From NCBI GenBank assembly GCA_004558115.1, contig SFDT01000026.1, forward strand, positions 1-41,755: a stretch of 41,755 nucleotides of DNA. Reading direction: 5' to 3'. Below the pieces are notes generated by a model, which worked only from the letters and a program-made list of their open reading frames with translations, was not told the origin of the DNA and ran no database searches. Below, piece by piece: positions 7,566 through 14,825 of this stretch. The translations under genes and the position numbers were made by a program. Every line of letters starts with the position of its first letter. Position 1 is the first letter of the stretch. This DNA comes from Clostridiales bacterium (lineage in GTDB: Bacteria; Bacillota; Clostridia; Oscillospirales; Oscillospiraceae).

Positions 7566-8131
7566 TGGACGTACATATCGAACATCTCTGCAAGGCCTAT
7601 GACGGCAAGCCCGTCCTGGAAAACGTCAGCTTCACTGCCGCCGCCGGCCGCGTCACCTGCATCATGGCCCCCTCCGGCCGGGGAAAGACCACCCTGCTGC
7701 GCATCCTGCTGGGGCTGGAGCGGGCGGACAGCGGCACGGTAACTTTGCCGGAGCATTGCCGCTGGAGCGCCGTGTTCCAGGAGGACCGGCTGCTGGAGCA
7801 CCTGGACGCCATGGGAAACCTGCGCTTCGTTCTGGGGGGCGCCCTGGACGGGGCCGCCGCCGGGCGGCTCCTGGCGGAGCTGGGGCTGGAGGACACGGCG
7901 GGCAAGCCCGTCCGGGAGTTTTCCGGCGGCATGAAGCGCCGCCTGGCCCTGGCCCGGGCGCTGCTGGCGCCCTTTGACCTTCTGGCCCTGGACGAGCCCT
8001 TTACCGGCCTGGACGGAGACAACCGGGAGCGGGCCTGGCGGTGCGTTCTGGACCGGACGGCGGGGCGGACCGTGCTGCTGGTGAGCCACGAGCTGCCGCC
8101 GGCGGGAGAAGTTGACCTGGTCCGGCTGTGA
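7565..8131 (+). CDS. ABC transporter ATP-binding protein, short form
   Basis: 188-aa ATPase that powers the importer. It has Walker A APSGRGKT at 35-42 (Ala replaces the first Gly), Q-loop Q72 in FQEDRLL, signature FSGGM at 119-123, Walker B with the catalytic Glu in LALDEP at 140-145, and switch histidine H175 in LVSHE. All catalytic parts are present. It ends 13 residues after the H-loop, whereas TauB/SsuB-like relatives usually run to about 240 residues, so it is a compact ATPase without a C-terminal extension. It overlaps the permease stop by 1 nt. Confidence 0.9.
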   Translation: MDVHIEHLCKAYDGKPVLENVSFTAAAGRVTCIMAPSGRGKTTLLRILLGLERADSGTVTLPEHCRWSAVFQEDRLLEHLDAMGNLRFVLGGALDGAAAGRLLAELGLEDTAGKPVREFSGGMKRRLALARALLAPFDLLALDEPFTGLDGDNRERAWRCVLDRTAGRTVLLVSHELPPAGEVDLVRL

Positions 8132-8169
8132 TTTTTCTCCCGGGACTGGAAATCGGAAAAAAACTGTGG

Positions 8170-8175
8170 TACAAT
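8170..8175 (+). promoter_or_regulatory. degV promoter (-10)
   Basis: TACAAT at 8170-8175 preceded by TGTGG (extended -10); the -35 region at about 8147-8152 is weak. It lies 36 bp before degV, so degV need not depend on the upstream ABC operon. Confidence 0.55.
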
Positions 8176-8210
8176 AAACCGATTTTAAGGCTTGCATCGG
8201 AGGAGAGAGC

Positions 8211-9050
8211 ATGATCAAGATTACCACCGACAGTACCTGTGACCTGCCGGCGTGGGTGCTGGAACAGCATCATATTACCGTGACGCCCCTGGGCGTGGTG
8301 AAGGGCGGCAGACTCTACCAGGACGGCATCGACATCCGCACAGCGGACATCAAGGCCCACGTGGACGCCGGCGGCGACATCACCACCACCAACGCCGTCA
8401 ACGTGGCGGACTACGAGGCGGTGTTCCGCGATGCCATGGAGCAGTACGACGCCGTCATCCACTTCAACATCGGTTCCGGGTTTTCCTGCTGCTGCCAGAA
8501 CGCCAAGCTGGCGGCGGAGGAGGTGCCGGAGGTGTATGTGGTGGACACCGGCAACCTGACCGTGGGCCATGGGCTCATTGTTCTGGCCGCCGCAGAGGCG
8601 GCGGAGGCCGGCAGGTCCGTCAGCGAGATTTTGGCCATGGCGGAGGACATGGTCTCCCGCATTGAGACCAGCTTTGTCCTGGACCGGCTGGATTACATGA
8701 AAAAGGGCGGACGCTGCTCCGCCGTCACGGCCCTGGGGGCCAACCTGCTGAAGCTCCACCCCTGCCTGGAGGTCATCGACGGCAAGCTGTCCGTGGTGAA
8801 AAAGTACCGTGGCTCCATGGAAAAGGTGGTGGCGGATTACGTCCGGGAGCGGCTGCAAAACGCCGGGGATGTGGACACTACCCGGATGTGGCTGGTGGAC
8901 ACCTGCGAGGACGATCATCTGGCCTCCATCGCCCGGGATATCCTCCGGGAGGACGGCCGCTTCGGCCAGATTTTGGAGGCAAAGGCCGGCTGCACCATTT
9001 ACTGCCACTGTGGCCCCGACACCCTGGGCCTCATTTTCCTGCGGAAATAA
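8211..9050 (+). CDS. DegV family fatty-acid-binding protein
   Basis: 279-aa DegV/FakB fold protein. Members bind a single fatty acid and, where FakA is present, present it for phosphorylation to acyl-phosphate. Seen: the N-terminal signature TDSTCDLP at 6-13, the loop region NIGSGFSCC, the central VVDTGNLTVGHGLIV and the C-terminal HCGPDTLGL. Several members are of unknown function, so fatty-acid binding is a family-level statement. The gene has its own -10 element and a good GGAGGAGAG ribosome site, and ends at a bidirectional terminator shared with ridA. A thioesterase lies about 580 bp downstream, which fits a lipid theme. Confidence 0.9.
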   Translation: MIKITTDSTCDLPAWVLEQHHITVTPLGVVKGGRLYQDGIDIRTADIKAHVDAGGDITTTNAVNVADYEAVFRDAMEQYDAVIHFNIGSGFSCCCQNAKLAAEEVPEVYVVDTGNLTVGHGLIVLAAAEAAEAGRSVSEILAMAEDMVSRIETSFVLDRLDYMKKGGRCSAVTALGANLLKLHPCLEVIDGKLSVVKKYRGSMEKVVADYVRERLQNAGDVDTTRMWLVDTCEDDHLASIARDILREDGRFGQILEAKAGCTIYCHCGPDTLGLIFLRK

Positions 9051-9083
9051 AAAAAGACTGGCCGGAAACGGCCAGTCTTTTTT
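9051..9083. terminator. bidirectional terminator, degV / ridA
   Basis: Stem of about 12 bp (9053-9064 / 9069-9080) with a GAAA tetraloop, flanked by an A-run on the left and a T-run on the right. It serves both convergent genes. Confidence 0.9.
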
Positions 9084-9095
9084 CGTAAGGGTCTC

Positions 9096-9470
9096 TTACT
9101 TCACGGCGATGGCTTCGACCTCGCACAGGACGCCCTTGGGCAGGTCCTTCACGGCCACGCAGGAGCGGGCGGGCTTGGAGGTGAAGTACTTGGCATAGAC
9201 CTCGTTGAAGGCGGTGAAGTCGGCGATATCAGCCAGGAAGCAGGTGGTCTTGACCACGTTGTCCATGGTGACGCCGGCGGCCTCCATGATGGCGGCCACG
9301 TTCTTGCAGCTCTGCTCGGTCTGAGCGGCGATGCCGGCGGGGATCTCGCCGGTGGCGGGATTCACGGGGATCTGGCCGGAGGCGAAGACGAAATCGCCCA
9401 CAGCCCAAGCCTGGGAATAGGGGCCGATGGCGCCGGGAGCGTTGGTGGTGGCAATAACTTTCTTGTCCAT
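9096..9470 (-). CDS. ridA: RidA family enamine/imine deaminase
   Basis: 124-aa YjgF/YER057c/UK114 protein. RidA hydrolyses reactive 2-aminoacrylate-type enamines made by PLP enzymes to keto acids and ammonia. Seen: N-terminal TTNAPGAIGPYSQAW, GQIPVNPATGEIP, the conserved arginine region KPARSCVAVKDLPKG, and the C-terminal CEVEAIAV. The arginine of the RS motif is the substrate-carboxylate ligand in this family. Length is typical. It has its own promoter (TTGACT 9534-9529, 16 bp, TATGAT 9512-9507 on the minus strand) and is divergent from the thioesterase gene. Confidence 0.93.
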   Translation of the reverse strand: MDKKVIATTNAPGAIGPYSQAWAVGDFVFASGQIPVNPATGEIPAGIAAQTEQSCKNVAAIMEAAGVTMDNVVKTTCFLADIADFTAFNEVYAKYFTSKPARSCVAVKDLPKGVLCEVEAIAVK

Positions 9471-9506
9471 TGGAAGGGTCCTCCTTTAATCAAATCTGAT
9501 AGTATC

Positions 9507-9534
9507 ATCATATCACAGGTGGACAAAAAGTCAA
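9507..9534 (-). promoter_or_regulatory. ridA promoter
   Basis: On the minus strand TTGACT (9534-9529), 16 bp, TATGAT (9512-9507). Confidence 0.65.
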
Positions 9535-9544
9535 TGAGTGTCGC

Positions 9545-9573
9545 TTGAGAAATGTACAGAAACGTGGTATCAT
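9545..9573 (+). promoter_or_regulatory. thioesterase promoter
   Basis: TTGAGA at 9545-9550, 17 bp, TATCAT at 9568-9573 with TGG before it (extended -10). The expected start near 9580 rules out the GTG at 9579 as the start codon of the next gene. Confidence 0.75.
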
Positions 9574-9629
9574 CTTAGGTGATAATTGGGAAAAATAAGT
9601 GCTGCGATCTTACGGAAAGGAACTTGAAG

Positions 9630-10379
9630 TTGAAGGATTTTCAGCAAAAATTGATGGAAAACGGCTACTTCCGCCAAGAGGAATTTGTGTTTGCGGACTG
9701 TGACCGGAACAAACGGGTCCGGGTGGCGGCCCTGCTGAGCAAGGCCGCGGCCTACGCCGGCTACGACTACGACGCCCGGGGCCTGACCTATGAAAAGCTC
9801 TACGATATGCGGGAGGTGTTCCTCCTGTCCCGCATGGCCCTGCGCATCCACGACTGCCCCCGCTACCGGGAGGTCATGGACATCACCACCTGGGAAAATG
9901 GCGCCAAGGGCGCCCACATGCAGCGGGTCTACGAGATGCGGGACCAGGCGGGGCGGCTGCGGGTATCCATCAAGAGCGACTGGATTTTGGTGGATCCGGA
10001 GACCCGGCGCATCCTGCGGCCCGGCTCCTTCACCGCCCGGAAGATCGGAGAGGGCGGCAAGGAGCTGGACTGCCCGGACACCCGGAAGATCCTGCTGCCC
10101 CGGGAGGGCTTGGAGGACCTGGGGACCCGGAAGGTGGTCTGGTCCGACCTGGACGGCAACGGCCACCTGTACAGCGGCAATTACGGCGACATCGTCTGGG
10201 ACTACCTGCCGCCGGACCTGCAGGAGCGGACGCTCCGGGACTTCTTCATCGATTACAGCAAGGAGGCCACCCTGGGCCAGGAGCTGCATCTCCTGGGCCT
10301 CCGGGAGGGGGACACCTACCGGATGGAGGGCCTAGGCCCCGAGGGCACCTGCTTCACTGCCATGTGCGTGTTTGCATGA
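9630..10379 (+). CDS. acyl-ACP thioesterase
   Basis: About 249 aa, acyl-ACP thioesterase family (PF01643, bacterial relatives of plant FatA/FatB): releases fatty acids from acyl carrier protein in the cytosol. Two hot-dog repeats are visible, the first with RVRVAALLSKAAAYAG and LSRMALRIHDCPRYRE, the second with WSDLDGNGHLYSGNYGDI, which carries the Asp and Asn-x-His of the active-site helix. The start is inferred as TTG at 9630: GGAAAGG lies 9 nt upstream and the promoter predicts transcription from about 9580, so the GTG at 9579 is excluded. ATG at 9654 is an alternative. Ends at a bidirectional terminator. Confidence 0.85.
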   Translation: MKDFQQKLMENGYFRQEEFVFADCDRNKRVRVAALLSKAAAYAGYDYDARGLTYEKLYDMREVFLLSRMALRIHDCPRYREVMDITTWENGAKGAHMQRVYEMRDQAGRLRVSIKSDWILVDPETRRILRPGSFTARKIGEGGKELDCPDTRKILLPREGLEDLGTRKVVWSDLDGNGHLYSGNYGDIVWDYLPPDLQERTLRDFFIDYSKEATLGQELHLLGLREGDTYRMEGLGPEGTCFTAMCVFA

Positions 10380-10415
10380 AAAAGGAAGGACTGCGAAGCA
10401 GTCCTTCCTTTTTTT
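10379..10415. terminator. bidirectional terminator
   Basis: 14-bp stem 10381-10394 / 10398-10411 with a GAA loop, A-rich on the left and TTTTTTT on the right; between convergent genes. Confidence 0.9.
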
Positions 10416-10427
10416 GCGGGGCAAAGC

Positions 10428-11447
10428 TCAATAGCCGAAGATCATGGAGCGGTTGATGTCCGCCAGAGAGTGGGCGCCGCACATGGCCATGGTGTCGGCC
10501 AGCTCGGCCTTCAGCTTCTCCACGTACACCTTCACGCCCTCGGCGCCGCCGCCGTAGACCATGTTCACGAAGGGGCGGGCGATGAGCACCGCGTCGGCGC
10601 CCAGGGCCAGGGCCTTGAACACATCCATGCCGGTGCGGATGCCGCCGTCCACCAGGATGGTCATCTTGTCGCCCACGGCGTCCGCGATGGCGGGCAGCAC
10701 CTCGGCGGTGGCGGGGCACTGGTCCAGCACACGGCCGCCGTGGTTGGACACCACGATGGCGCTGGCGCCGGCCTCCAGGGCCTTCTTGGCGCCGGCCACG
10801 GTCATGATGCCCTTGAGGATGAAGGGCTTCTCCGCCCACTCCACGATCTGCTTCAGCTCGTCCACGGTCTTGCTGCCGGCGGGCGGAGTCATGTTCTTCA
10901 GGAAGGGCAATCCGGCGGCGTCAATGTCCATGGCGATGGCGAAGGGGTCGGCGGTCTTCACCAGGTCCAGTTTCTCCTTCACGGTCTCCAGGTTCCAGGG
11001 CTTGATGGTGGGGACGCCGCAGCCGTGGGTCAGAGTGATGGCCTTGGCGGTGCCCTCCATAACGGCGGGGTCCGTGCCGTCGCCGGTGAAGGCGGCAATG
11101 CCGGCCTCGGCACAGGCGGGCACCAGGATGGCGTTGTACTCCAGGTCGTTGTACTTGTCACCGTAGTGCTTGGTGACGGCGCCCACGGGGGCGGCGAACA
11201 CGGGGATGGTCACCTTCTGGCCGAACAGCTCGAAGGAGGTGTCCACGTCCTTGTTCTCGCAGATGGTGTCCATGTTGACACACAGCTCCTGCCACTTCTG
11301 ATAGTTGCGGATGAAGCCGGTGCCGATGCCCTTGGCGCCGGGGCCGGGCACGGTATTCTTGCAGGCAAGGCCGTTGCAGGTGGGGCAGGACTTGCAGTAG
11401 GGGCCCATGCAGGTACGGGCGTTTGCCAGAACTTCCTGATATGTCAT
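10428..11447 (-). CDS. FMN-dependent alpha-hydroxy-acid oxidizing protein, Cys-rich N-terminus
   Basis: 339-aa TIM-barrel FMN protein of the lactate oxidase / glycolate oxidase family, which oxidises 2-hydroxy acids such as lactate. Seen: catalytic His-Arg in SNHGGR (H235, R238) and the phosphate-binding stretch LVDGGIRTG at 264-272, then ALALGADAVLIARP. The barrel is preceded by a short segment with five cysteines, C13-x4-C18-x2-C21-x2-C24-x4-C29, which classic oxidases lack and which could bind a metal or Fe-S cluster. In an anaerobe the acceptor is unlikely to be oxygen. Own promoter: TTGCCT (11531-11526), 17 bp, TAAAAT (11508-11503). Ribosome site GGAGGG. The substrate is not proven. Confidence 0.88.
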   Translation of the reverse strand: MTYQEVLANARTCMGPYCKSCPTCNGLACKNTVPGPGAKGIGTGFIRNYQKWQELCVNMDTICENKDVDTSFELFGQKVTIPVFAAPVGAVTKHYGDKYNDLEYNAILVPACAEAGIAAFTGDGTDPAVMEGTAKAITLTHGCGVPTIKPWNLETVKEKLDLVKTADPFAIAMDIDAAGLPFLKNMTPPAGSKTVDELKQIVEWAEKPFILKGIMTVAGAKKALEAGASAIVVSNHGGRVLDQCPATAEVLPAIADAVGDKMTILVDGGIRTGMDVFKALALGADAVLIARPFVNMVYGGGAEGVKVYVEKLKAELADTMAMCGAHSLADINRSMIFGY

Positions 11448-11502
11448 ATGTCGTTCCCTCCGAAATTTGTAATGTCCCTTGCGGGTGGTCCACAACATCC
11501 TT

Positions 11503-11531
11503 ATTTTACAGCGGCAGGAGAAAAAAGGCAA
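11503..11531 (-). promoter_or_regulatory. promoter of the FMN hydroxyacid enzyme
   Basis: Minus strand TTGCCT (11531-11526), 17 bp, TAAAAT (11508-11503). Confidence 0.7.
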
Positions 11532-11571
11532 CCGCCGGCAAAAAAGTTGGCGCATTTTTTGGCTCCGGCGG
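11532..11571. repeat. imperfect inverted repeat in divergent region
   Basis: CCGCCGG-CAAAAAA (11532-11545) pairs with TTTTTTG (11555-11561) and CCGGCGG (11565-11571), with a 3-nt bulge. Its right end overlaps the -35 element of the ECF-type promoter at 11570. Confidence 0.55.
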
Positions 11572-11594
11572 AACTTTTTCCAAAAGACCTCGTC
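11570..11594 (+). promoter_or_regulatory. ECF-sigma-type promoter before the DUF4349 gene
   Basis: GGAAC at 11570-11574 (in GGAACTTTTT), 16 bp, CGTC at 11591-11594 (in CGTCTAA). The spacing and both elements fit ECF sigma promoters (AAC-N16-CGTC class). No sigma-A elements at usual spacing are seen nearby. Confidence 0.6.
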
Positions 11595-11648
11595 TAAAAG
11601 GACAAATGGCCGCCGAAGGAAGACGGCGGCGCGAAGGAGGCGTTTTGG

Positions 11649-12560
11649 ATGAAAAGAAGAAGCTGGGCCTGGCTGCTGGCCCTGGCGCTGGTGCTGGGCC
11701 TGTTGGGCGGCTGCGGCAGCAAGTCGGAATCCGCGTCGTCCGCTCCCATGGAGGCGCCCATGGCCATGGACACCATGGCGGAGTCGGAGTCGGCGGAGAT
11801 GGGCTACGGCGGCACGGCGGACAGGGGGGCATCCGCCGGCACCACCGCCGGTACCAAGCGGATCTACACCGCCAATCTGGACCTGGAGACCACGGAGTTC
11901 GACACGGCCACGGAGGCCTTCACGGCCCTGACGGAACGCTGCGGCGGCTGGTACGAGTCCAGCAGCCTCTCCAGCCGGGGCAGCGGCTACCGCTACGCCG
12001 ACTATACCGTCCGGGTGCCGGCGGAGCAGTACCGGACCTTCCTGGGCCAGGCGGGGGAGCTGTGCCACCTGCTGTATCAGGACGAGTATGTGGAGGATGT
12101 CAGCGAGGCCTACTACGATACCGCCGGCCGCCTGAAGACCCAGCAGGTGAAGCTGGAGCGGCTCCAGGCCCTGCTGGAGCAGGCGGAGAACATGGAGGAC
12201 ATCATCACCATCGAGTCCGCCATCTCTGAAACGGAGCAGCAGATCGACGACCTGTCCGGTACCTTGCAGCACTATGACGCCAGGGTGGACTACGCCACCG
12301 TGTATGTGAGTTTGCGGGAGGTGGCGCGCCTTTCCAACGTGGAGGAGCCCGCCACGGGCTTCGGCGCCCAGCTGGCGGCGGCCTTCTCCTCCGGGTGGAA
12401 GCACTTTGTCTCCGGCGTCCAGGACCTGGCTGTCGCCCTGGCCTACGGCTGGATGTGGGTGCTGGCGGCGGTGGTGCTGGTGGTGCTGGCGGTGCGGAAG
12501 CTGAAAAAGAAAAAGCCCGCCCTGCCCAAGCTGCACAAGAAAGAGGACCAGCAGCAGTAA
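11649..12560 (+). CDS. DUF4349 domain lipoprotein with C-terminal membrane anchor
   Basis: 303-aa envelope protein. Signal peptide with lipobox LGGC (lipid on C22), then a Ser/Met/Ala/Glu-rich linker to about residue 70. The DUF4349 domain follows (residues 73-230): ANLDLETTEFDTATEAF, GGWYESSSLSS, VRVPAEQYRTFL, and a predicted coiled coil LKTQQVKLERLQALLEQA / IESAISETEQQIDDLSG. A transmembrane helix near 265-283 and a Lys-rich tail close it. Function is unknown; the family is found beside sigma/anti-sigma systems. The upstream ECF-type promoter suggests it belongs to an envelope-stress regulon, possibly of one of the two ECF factors in this window. Ribosome site AAGGAGG. Confidence 0.88.
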   Translation: MKRRSWAWLLALALVLGLLGGCGSKSESASSAPMEAPMAMDTMAESESAEMGYGGTADRGASAGTTAGTKRIYTANLDLETTEFDTATEAFTALTERCGGWYESSSLSSRGSGYRYADYTVRVPAEQYRTFLGQAGELCHLLYQDEYVEDVSEAYYDTAGRLKTQQVKLERLQALLEQAENMEDIITIESAISETEQQIDDLSGTLQHYDARVDYATVYVSLREVARLSNVEEPATGFGAQLAAAFSSGWKHFVSGVQDLAVALAYGWMWVLAAVVLVVLAVRKLKKKKPALPKLHKKEDQQQ

Positions 12561-12563
12561 AGG

Positions 12564-12594
12564 AAAACCGGCCCCTGACGGGGCCGGTTTTTTT
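12564..12594. terminator. bidirectional terminator
   Basis: 12-bp stem AAAACCGGCCCC / GGGGCCGGTTTT (12564-12575 / 12580-12591), TGAC loop, T to 12594; convergent genes on both sides. Confidence 0.9.
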
Positions 12595-13414
12595 ACAGCT
12601 TTCGGAAAATATGAACGCGGAAGGAGATACAGGTGGTGAGGGTCTCCAGCGCCGCCAGCCGCTCCGCTCCCGCCCTGGGGGTTTTCCAGTAGTAGGGGGT
12701 CATCTGGAACAGGGCGTGGATGTCCGTTTGGCTTTCCAGGGTGATGGTGTCCTCCACGGGGACGATGGCCTCGTAGGAAAAGCCCTCGTAGGGGGTCTCC
12801 TTCTCCTCGTTGGGATAGGGCCGGTCATAGAGCACCTGCTTCAGCTCCCACAGGTGGTCCGCCGCCGGCACCACGTAGAAAAAGAGGCCTCCGGGCTTCA
12901 GCACCCGGCGGAACTCCTCCAGGGCCAGAGGGGAAAAGCAGTCCAGCAGGAGATCGGCGCAGCCGTCCGCCGCCGGCAGGTGGTAGGAGGAGGCCACGGC
13001 GAATTCGATGTCCCTGTCCCGCTTGGCGGCGGCGCGGAGGATGCATTTGGAGATGTCGATGCCCGCCATTTGGGGCTGCTTTCCCTCCGCCAGCAATCTG
13101 CGGTAAATACCGCTGGTGTAGTAGCCCTCCCCGCAGCCGGCGTCCAGAATGACCGGCGCCGGGCCGGAACGGGCCGCGATCTCATGACAGAGCGTATTCA
13201 GCAGCGGGGCATAATACCCTTTGGACAGAAATTCCCGTCGGGCCGCGGCCATGCCCTTGTCGTCGCCGGGGGCGGCGGAGTGCTTTTGGTTGGGGGGCAG
13301 CAGGTAGGTGTAGCCCTCCTTGGCGATGTCGTAGCTGTGTCCGGCACCGCAGCGGTAGGCGTGGGCCTCCCGGGTCAGGGGCGCGGCGCAGACGGGACAG
13401 CGGAACAGGCTCAT
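12593..13414 (-). CDS. RlmA-like 23S rRNA (guanine-N1)-methyltransferase
   Basis: 273 aa, close to the size of RlmA(I)/RlmA(II), SAM enzymes that methylate a guanine in helix 35 of 23S rRNA. Seen: an N-terminal zinc site C6-x2-C9 ... C22-x3-H26 (FRCPVC and CGAGHSYD), then a Rossmann methyltransferase domain with motif I DAGCGEG at 91-97, MAGIDIS, and LPAADGCADLLLDCFSPL. The stop-start overlap ATGA with the upstream MATE gene indicates coupled translation. In some bacteria RlmA(II) gives tylosin resistance, so pairing with a MATE exporter may be meaningful, but a housekeeping role is equally likely. Start chosen for GGAGG upstream. Confidence 0.85.
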   Translation of the reverse strand: MSLFRCPVCAAPLTREAHAYRCGAGHSYDIAKEGYTYLLPPNQKHSAAPGDDKGMAAARREFLSKGYYAPLLNTLCHEIAARSGPAPVILDAGCGEGYYTSGIYRRLLAEGKQPQMAGIDISKCILRAAAKRDRDIEFAVASSYHLPAADGCADLLLDCFSPLALEEFRRVLKPGGLFFYVVPAADHLWELKQVLYDRPYPNEEKETPYEGFSYEAIVPVEDTITLESQTDIHALFQMTPYYWKTPRAGAERLAALETLTTCISFRVHIFRKL

Positions 13415-14802
13415 AGGTCCGTACCTCCTCTGGTGACGCTGTTGATCCATTTCCGGCTCCGCAGCCGGACGATGCCCAAGGGCATCTTGCAGAAGTTTTC
13501 CGACTGGATGGCGAAGCACACCACCGCCACCGGGGCGTTCAGCACCAGGGCCGTCAGGAAGGACAGCGGCACGGCAATGCCCCACTGGCAGCCGAGGTCG
13601 ATGACGGAGGCCATCCGGGCGTCGCCGCCGGCCCGCAGAAGGCCGGTGATATTGGTGATGTCAAAGGCCTTGGAGGGCATCATCAACGCCAGAATGGCGC
13701 ACATGATGGCGGCGATCTGGCGGGAGAGGCCCTCCAGGTGGAACAGGGGGAACACATAGGGGATGAACACCGTGGGCAGCAGCGCCGCCAGGCACACCGC
13801 CACCGCCAGGCCCACCAGCAGGGATACCTCCAGCAGGCAGCAGCCCAGGGAGTAGACCTCCTCCTTGGAGGCGCCCTCGCCGATGCGCTTGCCCACGATG
13901 ACGGAGGTGGCGCCGGCCACGCCGAAGCAGGCCACGGTGGAGAGTTTTTCGATGTTGCCCATGATGGCGTGGGCCGCCAAAATCTCCGCGCTGATGGCCA
14001 TATGGCCCATGATGGCCGTCAGCACGGATACGCCCAGGCCCCACAAACTCTCGTTGAGGAGCACGGGGGAGGCGTACTTGAAAAAGTCCCGGGCGATGAC
14101 GGTGCCGGGCCGCAGCAGCAGCTTTGGCTGCAAGGGCACCCGCCGGTCCCGCAGGGCATAGACCGCCACGATGGCGAATTCCGTGATGCGGGACAGCAGC
14201 GTGGCCAGAGCGGCGCCGGTGACCCCCAGGGCGGGGGCGCCCAGCTTGCCGAAAATGAAGACGTAGTTCAAAAACGTGTTCAGCAGCATGGAGATGGCGA
14301 ACACCACCATGCCCATGAGAGGATTTTCCGTGCTGCGCTGCATGCCGATATAGACGGAGCTGGCGGCGTTGAACACGTAGCTGACACCCACGATGCGCAC
14401 GTAGGGGGCGCCCAGCTCCACCAGCAGGGCATTGTCCGTCACCAGGGACATGACGCCCCGGGGAAACAGCAGCAGCGTCAGGGCCACCAGGGCGGTGATG
14501 GACAGGCCGAAATACAGCGCCACGCCGGAGCAGCGGTTGATGGCGCCCTGGTCGCCCTTGCCCCAGTACTGGCTCACCAGGACGGACTGGCCGCTGAGCA
14601 GGCCGAAGATGATGACCTGGACCAGGAAGATGGGCGTGTTGGCGGCGGTGACGGCGGAGAGCTCGCTGCTGCCCAGAAGGCCCACCATGAAGGTGTCCAC
14701 AAAGCCCAGGGAAGTGGTGATGAGATTTTGCAGGATCAGGGGGAACGCCAGCTTGAAAAGCTTCCGGTAAAAGCCGGCACCCCGCCGCAGATGGCGAAAC
14801 AT
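13411..14802 (-). CDS. MATE family efflux transporter
   Basis: 463-aa protein with about 12 transmembrane segments, MATE superfamily (multidrug or toxic-compound extrusion driven by H+ or Na+). The N-terminal half begins FPLILQNLITTSLGFVDTFMVG and GLLSGQSVLVSQYWGKGD, typical of MATE. It is the middle gene of nifS-like / MATE / rlmA on the minus strand: 23 bp after the desulfurase gene and overlapping rlmA by 4 nt. Substrate is unknown. A second MATE gene lies at 26056. Confidence 0.92.
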   Translation of the reverse strand: MFRHLRRGAGFYRKLFKLAFPLILQNLITTSLGFVDTFMVGLLGSSELSAVTAANTPIFLVQVIIFGLLSGQSVLVSQYWGKGDQGAINRCSGVALYFGLSITALVALTLLLFPRGVMSLVTDNALLVELGAPYVRIVGVSYVFNAASSVYIGMQRSTENPLMGMVVFAISMLLNTFLNYVFIFGKLGAPALGVTGAALATLLSRITEFAIVAVYALRDRRVPLQPKLLLRPGTVIARDFFKYASPVLLNESLWGLGVSVLTAIMGHMAISAEILAAHAIMGNIEKLSTVACFGVAGATSVIVGKRIGEGASKEEVYSLGCCLLEVSLLVGLAVAVCLAALLPTVFIPYVFPLFHLEGLSRQIAAIMCAILALMMPSKAFDITNITGLLRAGGDARMASVIDLGCQWGIAVPLSFLTALVLNAPVAVVCFAIQSENFCKMPLGIVRLRSRKWINSVTRGGTDL

Positions 14803-14825
14803 AAACTACCTCTCGAAAAATGAAC

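Noticed and set aside
9579..9629. N-terminal extension of the thioesterase from GTG at 9579
   Set aside because: The promoter (TATCAT at 9568-9573) predicts transcription starting near 9580, so this codon would not be translated; TTG at 9630 has the ribosome site.
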